Assembly: GCA_964019155.1 (NCBI GenBank)
Contig: OZ025244.1
Location: 39,185,545 to 39,249,544 of the forward strand
DNA: 64,000 bases
Direction of reading: 5' to 3'
From: Osedax fenrisi
Taxonomy: Eukaryota > Annelida > Polychaeta > Sabellida > Siboglinidae
Each line of letters starts with the position of its first letter. Position 1 is the stretch's first letter. The translations under genes were made by a program, and so were the position numbers. Positions 10,610 through 24,400 of the stretch are shown here, one piece after another. The notes beneath the pieces are model-generated. The model worked only from the letters and a program-made list of their open reading frames with translations, was not told the DNA's origin and did not search any database.

Positions 10610-12888
10610 AGTTACCTAAAGTTAGCTAGAGTTAGCTAGAGTTAGCTAGAGTTAGCTAGAGTTAGCTAGAGTTAGCTAGAGTTACCTAGAGTTAGCTAAA
10701 GTTAGCTAGAGTTACCTAGAGTTAACTAGAGTTAGCTAGAGTTACCTAGAGTTACCTAGAGTTAGCTAGAGTTAGCTAGAGTTAGGTAGAGTTACCTAGA
10801 GTTACCTAGAGTTAGCTAGAGTTAACTAGAGTTAGCTAGAGTTACCTAGAGTTAGCTAGAGTTACCTAGAGTTACCTAGAGTTACCTAGAGTTAGCTAGA
10901 GTTAGCTAGAGTTAGCTAGAGTTAGCTAGAGTTACCTAAAGTTAGCTAGAGTTAGCTAGAGTTAGTAGAGTTAGCTAGAGTTAGCTAGAGTTAGCTAGAG
11001 TTAGCTAGAGTTAGCTAGAGTTAGCTAAAGTTAGCTAGAGTTACCTAGAGTTAGCTAGAGTTAGCTAGAGTTAGCTAGAGTTAGCTAGATTTACCTAGAG
11101 TTAGCTAGAGTTAGCTAGAGTTACCTAGAGTTAGCTAGAGTTAGCTAGAGTTAGCTAGAGTTACCTAGAGTTAGCTAGAGTTACCTAGAGTTACCTAAAG
11201 TTAGCTAGAGTTAGCTAGAGTTAGCTAGAGTTAGCTAGAGTTAGCTAGAGTTAGCTAGAGTTAGCTAGAGTTACCTAGAGTTAGCTAAAGTTAGCTAGAG
11301 TTACCTAGAGTTAACTAGAGTTAGCTAGAGTTACCTAGAGTTACCTAGAGTTAGCTAGAGTTAGCTAGAGTTAGGTAGAGTTACCTAGAGTTACCTAGAG
11401 TTAGCTAGAGTTACCTAGAGTTACCTAGAGTTACCTAGAGTTAGCTAGAGTTAGCTAGAGTTAGCTAGAGTTAGCTAGAGTTAGCTAAAGTTACCTAGAG
11501 TTAGCTAGAGTTAGCTAAAGTTAGCTAGAGTTACCTAGAGTTACCTAGAGTTACCTAGAGTTACCTAGAGTTACCTAGAGTTACCTAGAGTTACCTAGAG
11601 TTACCTAGAGTTACCTAGAGTTACCTAGAGTTAGCTAGAGTTAGGTAGAGTTACCTAGAGTTACCTAGAGTTAGCTAGAGTTAGCTAGAGTTAGCTACAG
11701 TTAGTTAGAGTTAGCTAGAGTTAGCTAGAGTTAGCTAGAGTTAGCAAAAGTTAGCTAGAGTTAGCTAAAGTTACCTAGAGTTAGCTAGAGTTAGCTAAAG
11801 TTAGCTAGAGTTACCTAGAGTTACCTAGAGTTAGCTAGAGTTACCTAGAGTTACCTAGAGTTAGCTAGAGTTAGCTAGAGTTAGCTAGAGTTACCTAGAG
11901 TTAGCTAGAGTTAGCTAGAGTTAGCTAGAGTTAGCTAAAGTTAGCTAGAGTTACCTAGAGTTAGCTAGAGTTAGCTAGAGTTAGCTAGAGTTAGCTAGAG
12001 TTAGCTAGATTTACCTAGAGTTAGCTAGAGTTACCTAGAGTTAGCTAGAGTTACCTAGATTTAGCTAGAGTTAGCTAAAGATAGCTAGAGTTAGCTAGAG
12101 TTACCTAGAGTTAGCTAGAGTTAGCTAGAGTTAGATAGAGTTAGCTAGAGTTACATAGAGTTAGCTAAAGTTAGCTAGAGTTAGCTAGAGTTACCTAGAG
12201 TTAGCTAGAGTTAGCTAGAGTTAGCTAGAGTTAGCTAGAGTTAGCTAGAGTTACCTAGAGTTACCTAGAGTTAGCTAGAGTTAGCTAGAGTTACCTAGAG
12301 TTAGCTAGAGTTAGCTAGAGTTAGCTAGAGTTAGCTAGAGTTACCTAAAGTTAGCTAGAGTTAGCTAGAGTTAGCTAGAGTTAGCTAGAGTTAGCTAGAG
12401 TTACCTAGAGTTAGCTAGAGTTAGCTAGAGTTAGCTAGAGTTAGCTAGAGTTACCTAAAGTTAGCTAGAGTTAGCTAGAGTTAGCTAGAGTTAGCTAGAG
12501 TTAGCTAAAGTTACCTAGAGTTAGCTAAAGTTAGCTAGAGTTACCTAGAGTTAGCTAAAGTTAGCTAGAGTTACCTAGAGTTATCTAGAGTTAGCTAGAG
12601 TTACCTAGAGTTAGCTAGAGTTACCTAGAGTTACCTAGAGTTACCTAGAGTTAGCTAGAGTTAGCTAGAGTTAGCTAGAGTTACCTAGAGTTACCTAGAG
12701 TTACCTAGAGTTAGCTAGAGTTAGCTAGAGTTAGCTAGAGTTAGCTAGAGTTACCTAGAGTTACCTAGAGTTAGCTAGAGTTACCTAGAGTTACCTAGAG
12801 TTACCTAGAGTTACCTAGAGTTAGCTAGAGTTAGGTAGAGTTACCTAGAGTTACCTAGAGTTAGCTAGAGTTAGCTAGAGTTAGCTAC
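10610..12888. repeat. 2,279-bp higher-order repeat, copy 2
   Basis: Tandem copy of 8,331-10,609. At its end copy 1 is followed by TTACCTAAAG (start of copy 2) whereas this copy is followed by an ordinary G-unit, which places the right breakpoint. Partial further copies of the same unit lie at about 17,490-18,421 (offset 7,741 from 9,750) and from 18,422 (offset 7,611 from 10,811). Confidence 0.92.
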
Positions 12889-14282
12889 AGTTAGCTAGAG
12901 TTAGCTAGAGTTAGCTAGAGTTAGCTAAAGTTAGCTAGAGTTAGCTAGAGTTAGCTAGAGTTAGCTATAGTTAGCTAGAGTTAGCTAGAGTTACCTAGAG
13001 TTAGCTAAAGTTAGCTAGAGTTACCTAGAGTTATCTAGAGTTAGCTAGAGTTACCTAGAGTTAGCTAGAGTTACCTAGAGTTACCTAGAGTTACCTAGAG
13101 TTAGCTAGAGTTAGCTAGAGTTAGTAGAGTTAGCTTGAGTTAGCTAGAGTTAGCTACAGTTAGCTAGAGTTACCTAGAGTTAGCTAGAGTTAGCTAGAGT
13201 TAGCTAGAGTTAGCTAGAGTTAGCTAAAGTTACCTAGAGTTAGCTAGAGTTAGCTAAAGTTAGCTAGAGTTACCTAGAGTTACCTAGAGTTACCTAGAGT
13301 TACCTAGAGTTACCTAGAGTTAGCTAGAGTTAGCTAGAGTTAGCTAGAGTTACCTAGAGTTACCTAGAGTTACCTAGAGTTAGCTAGAGTTAGGTAGAGT
13401 TACCTAGAGTTACCTAGAGTTAGCTAGAGTTAACTAGAGTTAGCTAGAGTTACCTAGAGTTAGCTAGAGTTACCTAGAGTTACCTAGAGTTACCTAGAGT
13501 TAACTAGAGTTAGCTAGAGTTACCTAGAGTTAGCTAGAGTTACCTACAGTTATCTAGAGTTAGCTAGAGTTAGTAGAGTTAGCTAGAGTTAGCTAGAGTT
13601 AGCTAGAGTTAGCTAGAGTTAGCTAGAGTTAGCTAAAGTTACCTAGAGTTAGCTAGAGTTAGCTAAAGTTAGCTAGAGTTAGCTAGAGTTAGCTAGATTT
13701 ACCTAGAGTTAGCTAGAGTTACCTAGAGTTAGCTATAGTTACCTAGATTTAGCTAGAGTTAGCTAGAGTTACCTAGAGTTACCTAGAGTTAGCTAGAGTT
13801 AGCTAGAGTTACCTAGAGTTAGCTAGAGTTACCTACAGTTAGCTAGAGTTAGCTAGAGTTAGTAGAGTTAGCTAGAGTTAGCTAGAGTTAGCTAGAGTTA
13901 GCTAGAGTTACCTAGAGTTAGCTAGAGTTAGCTAGAGTTAGCTAGAGTTAGCTAGAGTTACATAGAGTTAGCTAAAGTTAGCTAGAGTTAGCTAGGGTTA
14001 CCTAGAGTTAGCTAGAGTTAGCTAGAGTTAGCTAGAGTTATCTAGAGTTAGCTAGAGTTACCTAGAGTTACCTAGAGTTACCTAGAGTTACCTAGAGTTA
14101 CCTAGAGTTAGCTAGAGTTAGCTAGAGTTACCTAGAGTTAGCTAGAGTTACCTACAGTTAGCTAGAGTTAGCTAGAGTTAGTAGAGTTAGCTAGAGTTAG
14201 CTAGAGTTAGCTAGAGTTAGCTAGAGTTACCTAGAGTTAGCTAGAGTTAGCTAGAGTTAGCTAGAGTTACATAGAGTTAGCT
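12681..14282. repeat. 2,376-bp-spaced module, copy 1 (nested)
   Basis: Nested in the 7,611-bp repeat. The barcode of intervals 449, 289 and 319 bp between slip units starts at 13,125 here and at 15,501 in the partner. The first slip is tagged by the adjacent variant TTGAGTTAGC. The alignment holds at +2,376 until about 14,282, where the partner has TAAAG after TTACATAG and this copy has a G-unit. Confidence 0.85.
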
Positions 14283-15056
14283 AGAGTTAGCTAGAGTTAG
14301 CTAGAGTTACCTAGAGTTAGCTAGAGTTAGCTAGAGTTAGCTAGAGTTAGCTAAAGTTAGCTAGAGTTACCTAGAGTTAGCTAGAGTTAGCTAGAGTTAG
14401 CTAGAGTTAGCTAGAGTTAGCTAGATTTACCTAGAGTTAGCTAGAGTTACCTAGAGTTAGCTAGAGTTACCTAGATTTAGCTAGAGTTAGCTAAAGATAG
14501 CTAGAGTTAGCTAGAGTTACCTAGAGTTAGCTAGAGTTAGCTAGAGTTAGATAGAGTTAGCTAGAGTTACATAGAGTTAGCTAAAGTTAGCTAGAGTTAG
14601 CTAGAGTTACCTAGAGTTAGCTAGAGTTAGCTAGAGTTAGCTAGAGTTAGCTAGAGTTAGCTAGAGTTACCTAGAGTTACCTAGAGTTAGCTAGAGTTAG
14701 CTAGAGTTACCTAGAGTTAGCTAGAGTTAGCTAGAGTTAGCTAGAGTTAGCTAGAGTTACCTAAAGTTAGCTAGAGTTAGCTAGAGTTAGCTAGAGTTAG
14801 CTAGAGTTAGCTAGAGTTACCTAGAGTTAGCTAGAGTTAGCTAGAGTTAGCTAGAGTTAGCTAGAGTTACCTAAAGTTAGCTAGAGTTAGCTAGAGTTAG
14901 CTAGAGTTAGCTAGAGTTAGCTAAAGTTACCTAGAGTTAGCTAAAGTTAGCTAGAGTTACCTAGAGTTAGCTAGAGTTAGCTAGAGTTTGCTAGAGTTAC
15001 CTAGAGTTAGCTGAAGTTACCTAGAGTTAGATAGAGTTACCTAGAGTTAGCTAGAG

Positions 15057-16658
15057 TTACCTAGAGTTACCTAGAGTTACCTAGAGTTAGCTAGAGTTAG
15101 CTAGAGTTAGCTAGAGTTAGCTAGAGTTACCTAGAGTTACCTAGAGTTAGCTAGAGTTACCTAGAGTTACCTAGAGTTACCTAGAGTTACCTAGAGTTAG
15201 CTAGAGTTAGGTAGAGTTACCTAGAGTTACCTAGAGTTAGCTAGAGTTAGCTAGAGTTAGCTACAGTTAGCTAGAGTTAGCTAGAGTTAGCTAGAGTTAG
15301 CTAAAGTTAGCTAGAGTTAGCTAGAGTTAGCTAGAGTTAGCTATAGTTAGCTAGAGTTAGCTAGAGTTACCTAGAGTTAGCTAAAGTTAGCTAGAGTTAC
15401 CTAGAGTTATCTAGAGTTAGCTAGAGTTACCTAGAGTTAGCTAGAGTTACCTAGAGTTACCTAGAGTTACCTAGAGTTAGCTAGAGTTAGCTAGAGTTAG
15501 TAGAGTTAGCTTGAGTTAGCTAGAGTTAGCTACAGTTAGCTAGAGTTACCTAGAGTTAGCTAGAGTTAGCTAGAGTTAGCTAGAGTTAGCTAGAGTTAGC
15601 TAAAGTTACCTAGAGTTAGCTAGAGTTAGCTAAAGTTAGCTAGAGTTACCTAGAGTTACCTAGAGTTACCTAGAGTTACCTAGAGTTACCTAGAGTTAGC
15701 TAGAGTTAGCTAGAGTTAGCTAGAGTTACCTAGAGTTACCTAGAGTTACCTAGAGTTAGCTAGAGTTAGGTAGAGTTACCTAGAGTTACCTAGAGTTAGC
15801 TAGAGTTAACTAGAGTTAGCTAGAGTTACCTAGAGTTAGCTAGAGTTACCTAGAGTTACCTAGAGTTACCTAGAGTTAACTAGAGTTAGCTAGAGTTACC
15901 TAGAGTTAGCTAGAGTTATCTACAGTTATCTAGAGTTAGCTAGAGTTAGTAGAGTTAGCTAGAGTTAGCTAGAGTTAGCTAGAGTTAGCTAGAGTTATCT
16001 AGAGTTAGCTAAAGTTACCTAGAGTTAGCTAGAGTTAGCTAAAGTTAGCTAGAGTTAGCTAGAGTTAGCTAGATTTACCTAGAGTTAGCTAGAGTTACCT
16101 AGAGTTAGCTATAGTTACCTAGATTTAGCTAGAGTTAGCTAGAGTTACCTAGAGTTACCTAGAGTTAGCTAGAGTTAGCTAGAGTTACCTAGAGTTAGCT
16201 AGAGTTACCTACAGTTAGCTAGAGTTAGCTAGAGTTAGTAGAGTTAGCTAGAGTTAGCTAGAGTTAGCTAGAGTTAGCTAGAGTTACCTAGAGTTAGCTA
16301 GAGTTAGCTAGAGTTAGCTAGAGTTAGCTAGAGTTACATAGAGTTAGCTAAAGTTAGCTAGAGTTAGCTAGGGTTACCTAGAGTTAGCTAGAGTTAGCTA
16401 GAGTTAGCTAGAGTTATCTAGAGTTAGCTAGAGTTACCTAGAGTTACCTAGAGTTACCTAGAGTTACCTAGAGTTACCTAGAGTTAGCTAGAGTTAGCTA
16501 GAGTTACCTAGAGTTAGCTAGAGTTACCTACAGTTAGCTAGAGTTAGCTAGAGTTAGTAGAGTTAGCTAGAGTTAGCTAGAGTTAGCTAGAGTTAGCTAG
16601 AGTTACCTAGAGTTAGCTAGAGTTAGCTAGAGTTAGCTAGAGTTACATAGAGTTAGCT
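15057..16658. repeat. 2,376-bp-spaced module, copy 2 (nested)
   Basis: Partner of 12,681-14,282, with slip units at 15,501, 15,950, 16,239 and 16,558. Substitutions relative to copy 1 include TTATC for TTACC or TTAGC near 15,911 and 15,991. The 449-289-319 barcode appears five times in all: starting at 13,125, 15,501, 20,736, 23,122 and 27,865. Confidence 0.85.
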
Positions 16659-18421
16659 AAAGTTAGCTAGAGTTAGCTAGGGTTACCTAGAGTTAGCTAG
16701 AGTTAGCTAGAGTTAGCTAGAGTTATCTAGAGTTAGCTAGAGTTACCTAGAGTTACCTAGAGTTAGCTAGAGTTAGCTAGAGTTACCTAGAGTTAGCTAG
16801 AGTTAGCTAGAGTTAGCTAGAGTTAGCTAGAGTTAGCTAGAATTAGCTAGAGTTAGCTAAAGTTACCTAGAGTTAGCTAGAGTTAGCTAAAGTTAGCTAG
16901 AGTTACCTAGAGTTACCTAGAGTTACCTAGAGTTACCTAGAGTTAGCTAGATTTACCTAGAGTTAGCTAGAGTTACCTAGAGTTAGCTATAGTTACCTAG
17001 ATTTAGCTAGAGTTAGCTAAAGATAGCTAGAGTTAGCTAGAGTTACCTAGAGTTAGCTAGAGTTAGCTAGAGTTAGCTAGAGTTAGCTAGAGTTACATAG
17101 AGTTAGCTAAAGTTAGCTAGAGTTAGCTAGAGTTACCTAGAGTTAGCTAGAGTTAGCTAGAGTTAGCTAGAGTTAGCTAGAGTTAGCTAGAGTTACCTAG
17201 AGTTACCTAGAGTTAGCTAGAGTTAGCTAGAGTTACCTAGAGTTAGCTAGAGTTAGCTAGAGTTAGCTAGAGTTAGCTAGAGTTACCTAAAGTTAGCTAG
17301 AGTTAGCTAGAGTTAGCTAGAGTTAGCTAGAGTTAGCTAGAATTAGCTAGAGTTAGCTAAAGTTACCTAGAGTTAGCTAGAGTTAGCTAAAGTTAGCTAG
17401 AGTTACCTAGAGTTACCTAGAGTTACCTAGAGTTACCTAGAGTTACCTAGAGTTAGCTAGAGTTAGCTAGACTTACCTAGAGTTAGCTAGAGTTACCTAG
17501 AGTTAGCTAGAGTTACCTAGATTTAGCTAGAGTTAGCTAAAGATAGCTAGAGTTAGCTAGAGTTACCTAGAGTTAGCTAGAGTTAGCTAGAGTTAGATAG
17601 AGTTAGCTAGAGTTACATAGAGTTAGCTAAAGTTAGCTAGAGTTAGCTAGAGTTACCTAGAGTTAGCTAGAGTTAGCTAGAGTTAGCTAGAGTTAGCTAG
17701 AGTTAGCTAGAGTTACCTAGAGTTACCTAGAGTTAGCTAGAGTTAGCTAGAGTTACCTAGAGTTAGCTAGAGTTAGCTAGAGTTAGCTAGAGTTAGCTAG
17801 AGTTACCTAAAGTTAGCTAGAGTTAGCTAGAGTTAGCTAGAGTTAGCTAGAGTTAGCTAGAGTTACCTAGAGTTAGCTAGAGTTAGCTAGAGTTAGCTAG
17901 AGTTAGCTAGAGTTACCTAAAGTTAGCTAGAGTTAGCTAGAGTTAGCTAGAGTTAGCTAGAGTTAGCTAAAGTTACCTAGAGTTAGCTAAAGTTAGCTAG
18001 AGTTACCTAGAGTTAGCTAAAGTTAGCTAGAGTTACCTAGAGTTATCTAGAGTTAGCTAGAGTTACCTAGAGTTAGCTAGAGTTACCTAGAGTTACCTAG
18101 AGTTACCTAGAGTTAGCTAGAGTTAGCTAGAGTTAGCTAGAGTTACCTAGAGTTACCTAGAGTTACCTAGAGTTAGCTAGAGTTAGCTAGAGTTAGCTAG
18201 AGTTAGCTAGAGTTACCTAGAGTTACCTAGAGTTAGCTAGAGTTACCTAGAGTTACCTAGAGTTACCTAGAGTTACCTAGAGTTAGCTAGAGTTAGGTAG
18301 AGTTACCTAGAGTTACCTAGAGTTAGCTAGAGTTAGCTAGAGTTAGCTACAGTTACCTAAAGTTAGCTAGAGTTAGCTAGAGTTAGCTAGAGTTAGCTAG
18401 AGTTAGCTAGAGTTAGCTAGA

Positions 18422-21400
18422 GTTAGCTAGAGTTAACTAGAGTTAGCTAGAGTTACCTAGAGTTAGCTAGAGTTACCTAGAGTTACCTAGAGTTACCTAG
18501 AGTTAGCTAGAGTTAGCTAGAGTTAGCTAGAGTTAGCTAGAGTTACCTAAAGTTAGCTAGAGTTAGCTAGAGTTAGTAGAGTTAGCTAGAGTTAGCTAGA
18601 GTTAGCTAGAGTTAGCTAGAGTTAGCTAGAGTTAGCTAAAGTTAGCTAGAGTTACCTAGAGTTAGCTAGAGTTAGCTAGAGTTAGCTAGAGTTAGCTAGA
18701 TTTACCTAGAGTTAGCTAGAGTTAGCTAGAGTTACCTAGAGTTAGCTAGAGTTAGCTAGAGTTAGCTAGAGTTACCTAGAGTTAGCTAGAGTTACCTAGA
18801 GTTACCTAAAGTTAGCTAGAGTTAGCTAGAGTTAGCTAGAGTTAGCTAGAGTTAGCTAGAGTTAGCTAGAGTTAGCTAGAGTTACCTAGAGTTAGCTAAA
18901 GTTAGCTAGAGTTACCTAGAGTTAACTAGAGTTAGCTAGAGTTACCTAGAGTTACCTAGAGTTAGCTAGAGTTAGCTAGAGTTAGGTAGAGTTACCTAGA
19001 GTTACATAGAGTTAGCTAGAGTTACCTAGAGTTACCTAGAGTTACCTAGAGTTAGCTAGAGTTAGCTAGAGTTAGCTAGAGTTAGCTAGAGTTAGCTAAA
19101 GTTACCTAGAGTTAGCTAGAGTTAGCTAAAGTTAGCTAGAGTTACCTAGAGTTACCTAGAGTTACCTAGAGTTACCTAGAGTTACCTAGAGTTACCTAGA
19201 GTTACCTAGAGTTACCTAGAGTTACCTAGAGTTACCTAGAGTTAGCTAGAGTTAGGTAGAGTTACCTAGAGTTACCTAGAGTTAGCTAGAGTTAGCTAGA
19301 GTTAGCTACAGTTAGTTAGAGTTAGCTAGAGTTAGCTAGAGTTAGCTAGAGTTAGCAAAAGTTAGCTAGAGTTAGCTAAAGTTACCTAGAGTTAGCTAGA
19401 GTTAGCTAAAGTTAGCTAGAGTTACCTAGAGTTACCTAGAGTTAGCTAGAGTTACCTAGAGTTACCTAGAGTTAGCTAGAGTTAGCTAGAGTTAGCTAGA
19501 GTTACCTAGAGTTAGCTAGAGTTAGCTAGAGTTAGCTAGAGTTAGCTAAAGTTAGCTAGAGTTACCTAGAGTTAGCTAGAGTTAGCTAGAGTTAGCTAGA
19601 GTTAGCTAGAGTTAGCTAGATTTACCTAGAGTTAGCTAGAGTTACCTAGAGTTAGCTAGAGTTACCTAGATTTAGCTAGAGTTAGCTAAAGATAGCTAGA
19701 GTTAGCTAGAGTTACCTAGAGTTAGCTAGAGTTAGCTAGAGTTAGATAGAGTTAGCTAGAGTTACATAGAGTTAGCTAAAGTTAGCTAGAGTTAGCTAGA
19801 GTTACCTAGAGTTAGCTAGAGTTAACTAGAGTTAGCTAGAGTTAGCTAGAGTTAGCTAGAGTTACCTAGAGTTACCTAGAGTTAGCTAGAGTTAGCTAGA
19901 GTTACCTAGAGTTAGCTAGAGTTAGCTAGAGTTAGCTAGAGTTAGCTAGAGTTACCTAAAGTTAGCTAGAGTTAGCTAGAGTTAGCTAGAGTTAGCTAGA
20001 GTTAGCTAGAGTTACCTAGAGTTAGCTAGAGTTAGCTAGAGTTAGCTAGAGTTAGCTAGAGTTACCTAAAGTTAGCTAGAGTTAGCTAGAGTTAGCTAGA
20101 GTTAGCTAGAGTTAGCTAAAGTTACCTAGAGTTAGCTAAAGTTAGCTAGAGTTACCTAGAGTTAGCTAAAGTTAGCTAGAGTTACCTAGAGTTATCTAGA
20201 GTTAGCTAGAGTTACCTAGAGTTAGCTAGAGTTACCTAGAGTTACCTAGAGTTACCTAGAGTTAGCTAGAGTTAGCTAGAGTTAGCTAGAGTTACCTAGA
20301 GTTACCTAGAGTTACCTAGAGTTAGCTAGAGTTAGCTAGAGTTAGCTAGAGTTAGCTAGAGTTACCTAGAGTTACCTAGAGTTAGCTAGAGTTACCTAGA
20401 GTTACCTAGAGTTACCTAGAGTTACCTATAGTTAGCTAGAGTTAGGTAGAGTTACCTAGAGTTACCTAGAGTTAGCTAGAGTTAGCTAGAGTTAGCTACA
20501 GTTAGCTAGAGTTAGCTAGAGTTAGCTAGAGTTAGCTAAAGTTAGCTAGAGTTAGCTAGAGTTAGCTAGAGTTAGCTATAGTTAGCTAGAGTTAGCTAGA
20601 GTTACCTAGAGTTAGCTAAAGTTAGCTAGAGTTACCTAGAGTTATCTAGAGTTAGCTAGAGTTACCTAGAGTTAGCTAGAGTTACCTAGAGTTACCTAGA
20701 GTTACCTAGAGTTAGCTAGAGTTAGCTAGAGTTAGTAGAGTTAGCTTGAGTTAGCTAGAGTTAGCTACAGTTAGCTAGAGTTACCTAGAGTTAGCTAGAG
20801 TTAGCTAGAGTTAGCTAGAGTTAGCTAGAGTTAGCTAAAGTTACCTAGAGTTAGCTAGAGTTAGCTAAAGTTAGCTAGAGTTACCTAGAGTTACCTAGAG
20901 TTACCTAGAGTTACCTAGAGTTACCTAGAGTTAGCTAGAGTTAGCTAGAGTTAGCTAGAGTTACCTAGAGTTACCTAGAGTTACCTAGAGTTAGCTAGAG
21001 TTAGGTAGAGTTACCTAGAGTTACCTAGAGTTAGCTAGAGTTAACTAGAGTTAGCTAGAGTTACCTAGAGTTAGCTAGAGTTACCTAGAGTTACCTAGAG
21101 TTACCTAGAGTTAACTAGAGTTAGCTAGAGTTACCTAGAGTTAGCTAGAGTTACCTACAGTTATCTAGAGTTAGCTAGAGTTAGTAGAGTTAGCTAGAGT
21201 TAGCTAGAGTTAGCTAGAGTTAGCTAGAGTTAGCTAGAGTTAGCTAAAGTTACCTAGAGTTAGCTAGAGTTAGCTAAAGTTAGCTAGAGTTAGCTAGAGT
21301 TAGCTAGATTTACCTAGAGTTAGCTAGAGTTACCTAGAGTTAGCTATAGTTACCTAGATTTAGCTAGAGTTAGCTAGAGTTACCTAGAGTTACCTAGAGT

Positions 21401-24400
21401 TAGCTAGAGTTAGCTAGAGTTACCTAGAGTTAGCTAGAGTTACCTACAGTTAGCTAGAGTTAGCTAGAGTTAGTAGAGTTAGCTAGAGTTAGCTAGAGTT
21501 AGCTAGAGTTAGCTAGAGTTACCTAGAGTTAGCTAGAGTTAGCTAGAGTTAGCTAGAGTTAGCTAGAGTTACATAGAGTTAGCTAAAGTTAGCTAGAGTT
21601 AGCTAGGGTTACCTAGAGTTAGCTAGAGTTAGCTAGAGTTAGCTAGAGTTATCTAGAGTTAGCTAGAGTTACCTAGAGTTACCTAGAGTTACCTAGAGTT
21701 ACCTAGAGTTACCTAGAGTTAGCTAGAGTTAGCTAGAGTTACCTAGAGTTAGCTAGAGTTACCTACAGTTAGCTAGAGTTAGCTAGAGTTAGTAGAGTTA
21801 GCTAGAGTTAGCTAGAGTTAGCTAGAGTTAGCTAGAGTTACCTAGAGTTAGCTAGAGTTAGCTAGAGTTAGCTAGAGTTACATAGAGTTAGCTAGAGTTA
21901 GCTAGAGTTAGCTAGAGTTACCTAGAGTTAGCTAGAGTTAGCTAGAGTTAGCTAGAGTTAGCTAAAGTTAGCTAGAGTTACCTAGAGTTAGCTAGAGTTA
22001 GCTAGAGTTAGCTAGAGTTAGCTAGAGTTAGCTAGATTTACCTAGAGTTAGCTAGAGTTACCTAGAGTTAGCTAGAGTTACCTAGATTTAGCTAGAGTTA
22101 GCTAAAGATAGCTAGAGTTAGCTAGAGTTACCTAGAGTTAGCTAGAGTTAGCTAGAGTTAGATAGAGTTAGCTAGAGTTACATAGAGTTAGCTAAAGTTA
22201 GCTAGAGTTAGCTAGAGTTACCTAGAGTTAGCTAGAGTTAGCTAGAGTTAGCTAGAGTTAGCTAGAGTTAGCTAGAGTTAGCTAGAGTTACCTAGAGTTA
22301 CCTAGAGTTAGCTAGAGTTAGCTAGAGTTACCTAGAGTTAGCTAGAGTTAGCTAGAGTTAGCTAGAGTTAGCTAGAGTTACCTAAAGTTAGCTAGAGTTA
22401 GCTAGAGTTAGCTAGAGTTAGCTAGAGTTAGCTAGAGTTACCTAGAGTTAGCTAGAGTTAGCTAGAGTTAGCTAGAGTTAGCTAGAGTTACCTAAAGTTA
22501 GCTAGAGTTAGCTAGAGTTAGCTAGAGTTAGCTAGAGTTAGCTAAAGTTACCTAGAGTTAGCTAAAGTTAGCTAGAGTTACCTAGAGTTAGCTAGAGTTA
22601 GCTAGAGTTTGCTAGAGTTACCTAGAGTTAGCTGAAGTTACCTAGAGTTAGATAGAGTTACCTAGAGTTAGCTAGAGTTACCTAGAGTTACCTAGAGTTA
22701 CCTAGAGTTAGCTAGAGTTAGCTAGAGTTAGCTAGAGTTAGCTAGAGTTACCTAGAGTTACCTAGAGTTAGCTAGAGTTACCTAGAGTTACCTAGAGTTA
22801 CCTAGAGTTACCTAGAGTTAGCTAGAGTTAGGTAGAGTTACCTAGAGTTACCTAGAGTTAGCTAGAGTTAGCTAGAGTTAGCTACAGTTAGCTAGAGTTA
22901 GCTAGAGTTAGCTAGAGTTAGCTAAAGTTAGCTAGAGTTAGCTAGAGTTAGCTAGAGTTAGCTATAGTTAGCTAGAGTTAGCTAGAGTTACCTAGAGTTA
23001 GCTAAAGTTAGCTAGAGTTACCTAGAGTTATCTAGAGTTAGCTAGAGTTACCTAGAGTTAGCTAGAGTTACCTAGAGTTACCTAGAGTTACCTAGAGTTA
23101 GCTAGAGTTAGCTAGAGTTAGTAGAGTTAGCTTGAGTTAGCTAGAGTTAGCTACAGTTATCTAGAGTTACCTAGAGTTAGCTAGAGTTAGCTAGAGTTAG
23201 CTAGAGTTAGCTAGAGTTAGCTAAAGTTACCTAGAGTTAGCTAGAGTTAGCTAAAGTTAGCTAGAGTTACCTAGAGTTACCTAGAGTTACCTAGAGTTAC
23301 CTAGAGTTACCTAGAGTTAGCTAGAGTTAGCTAGAGTTAGCTAGAGTTACCTAGAGTTACCTAGAGTTACCTAGAGTTAGCTAGAGTTAGGTAGAGTTAC
23401 CTAGAGTTACCTAGAGTTAGCTAGAGTTAACTAGAGTTAGCTAGAGTTACCTAGAGTTAGCTAGAGTTACCTAGAGTTACCTAGAGTTACCTAGAGTTAA
23501 CTAGAGTTAGCTAGAGTTACCTAGAGTTAGCTAGAGTTACCTACAGTTATCTAGAGTTAGCTAGAGTTAGTAGAGTTAGCTAGAGTTAGCTAGAGTTAGC
23601 TAGAGTTAGCTAGAGTTATCTAGAGTTAGCTAAAGTTACCTAGAGTTAGCTAGAGTTAGCTAAAGTTAGCTAGAGTTAGCTAGAGTTAGCTAGATTTACC
23701 TAGAGTTAGCTAGAGTTACCTAGAGTTAGCTATAGTTACCTAGATTTAGCTAGAGTTAGCTAGAGTTACCTAGAGTTACCTAGAGTTAGCTAGAGTTAGC
23801 TAGAGTTACCTAGAGTTAGCTAGAGTTACCTACAGTTAGCTAGAGTTAGCTAGAGTTAGTAGAGTTAGCTAGAGTTAGCTAGAGTTAGCTAGAGTTAGCT
23901 AGAGTTACCTAGAGTTAGCTAGAGTTAGCTAGAGTTAGCTAGAGTTAGCTAGAGTTACATAGAGTTAGCTAAAGTTAGCTAGAGTTAGCTAGGGTTACCT
24001 AGAGTTAGCTAGAGTTAGCTAGAGTTAGCTAGAGTTATCTAGAGTTAGCTAGAGTTACCTAGAGTTACCTAGAGTTACCTAGAGTTACCTAGAGTTACCT
24101 AGAGTTAGCTAGAGTTAGCTAGAGTTACCTAGAGTTAGCTAGAGTTACCTACAGTTAGCTAGAGTTAGCTAGAGTTAGTAGAGTTAGCTAGAGTTAGCTA
24201 GAGTTAGCTAGAGTTAGCTAGAGTTACCTAGAGTTAGCTAGAGTTAGCTAGAGTTAGCTAGAGTTACATAGAGTTAGCTAAAGTTAGCTAGAGTTAGCTA
24301 GGGTTACCTAGAGTTAGCTAGAGTTAGCTAGAGTTAGCTAGAGTTATCTAGAGTTAGCTAGAGTTACCTAGAGTTACCTAGAGTTAGCTAGAGTTAGCTA

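Larger units (their letters stand above)
10811..18421. repeat. 7,611-bp supra-repeat, copy 1
   Basis: A block spanning most of the second 2,279-bp unit, two 2,376-bp-spaced modules and a partial 2,279-bp unit. It is followed at once by a second copy. Slip-unit barcode (next-unit starts): 10,966; 13,125; 13,574; 13,863; 14,182; 15,501; 15,950; 16,239; 16,558 here, against 18,577; 20,736; 21,185; 21,474; 21,793; 23,122; 23,571; 23,860; 24,179 in copy 2. The spacing is identical except for one added unit after about 22,260. The left breakpoint is set by the TTAAC marker, which aligns at 10,824 and 18,435 while the unit before differs. Confidence 0.9.
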
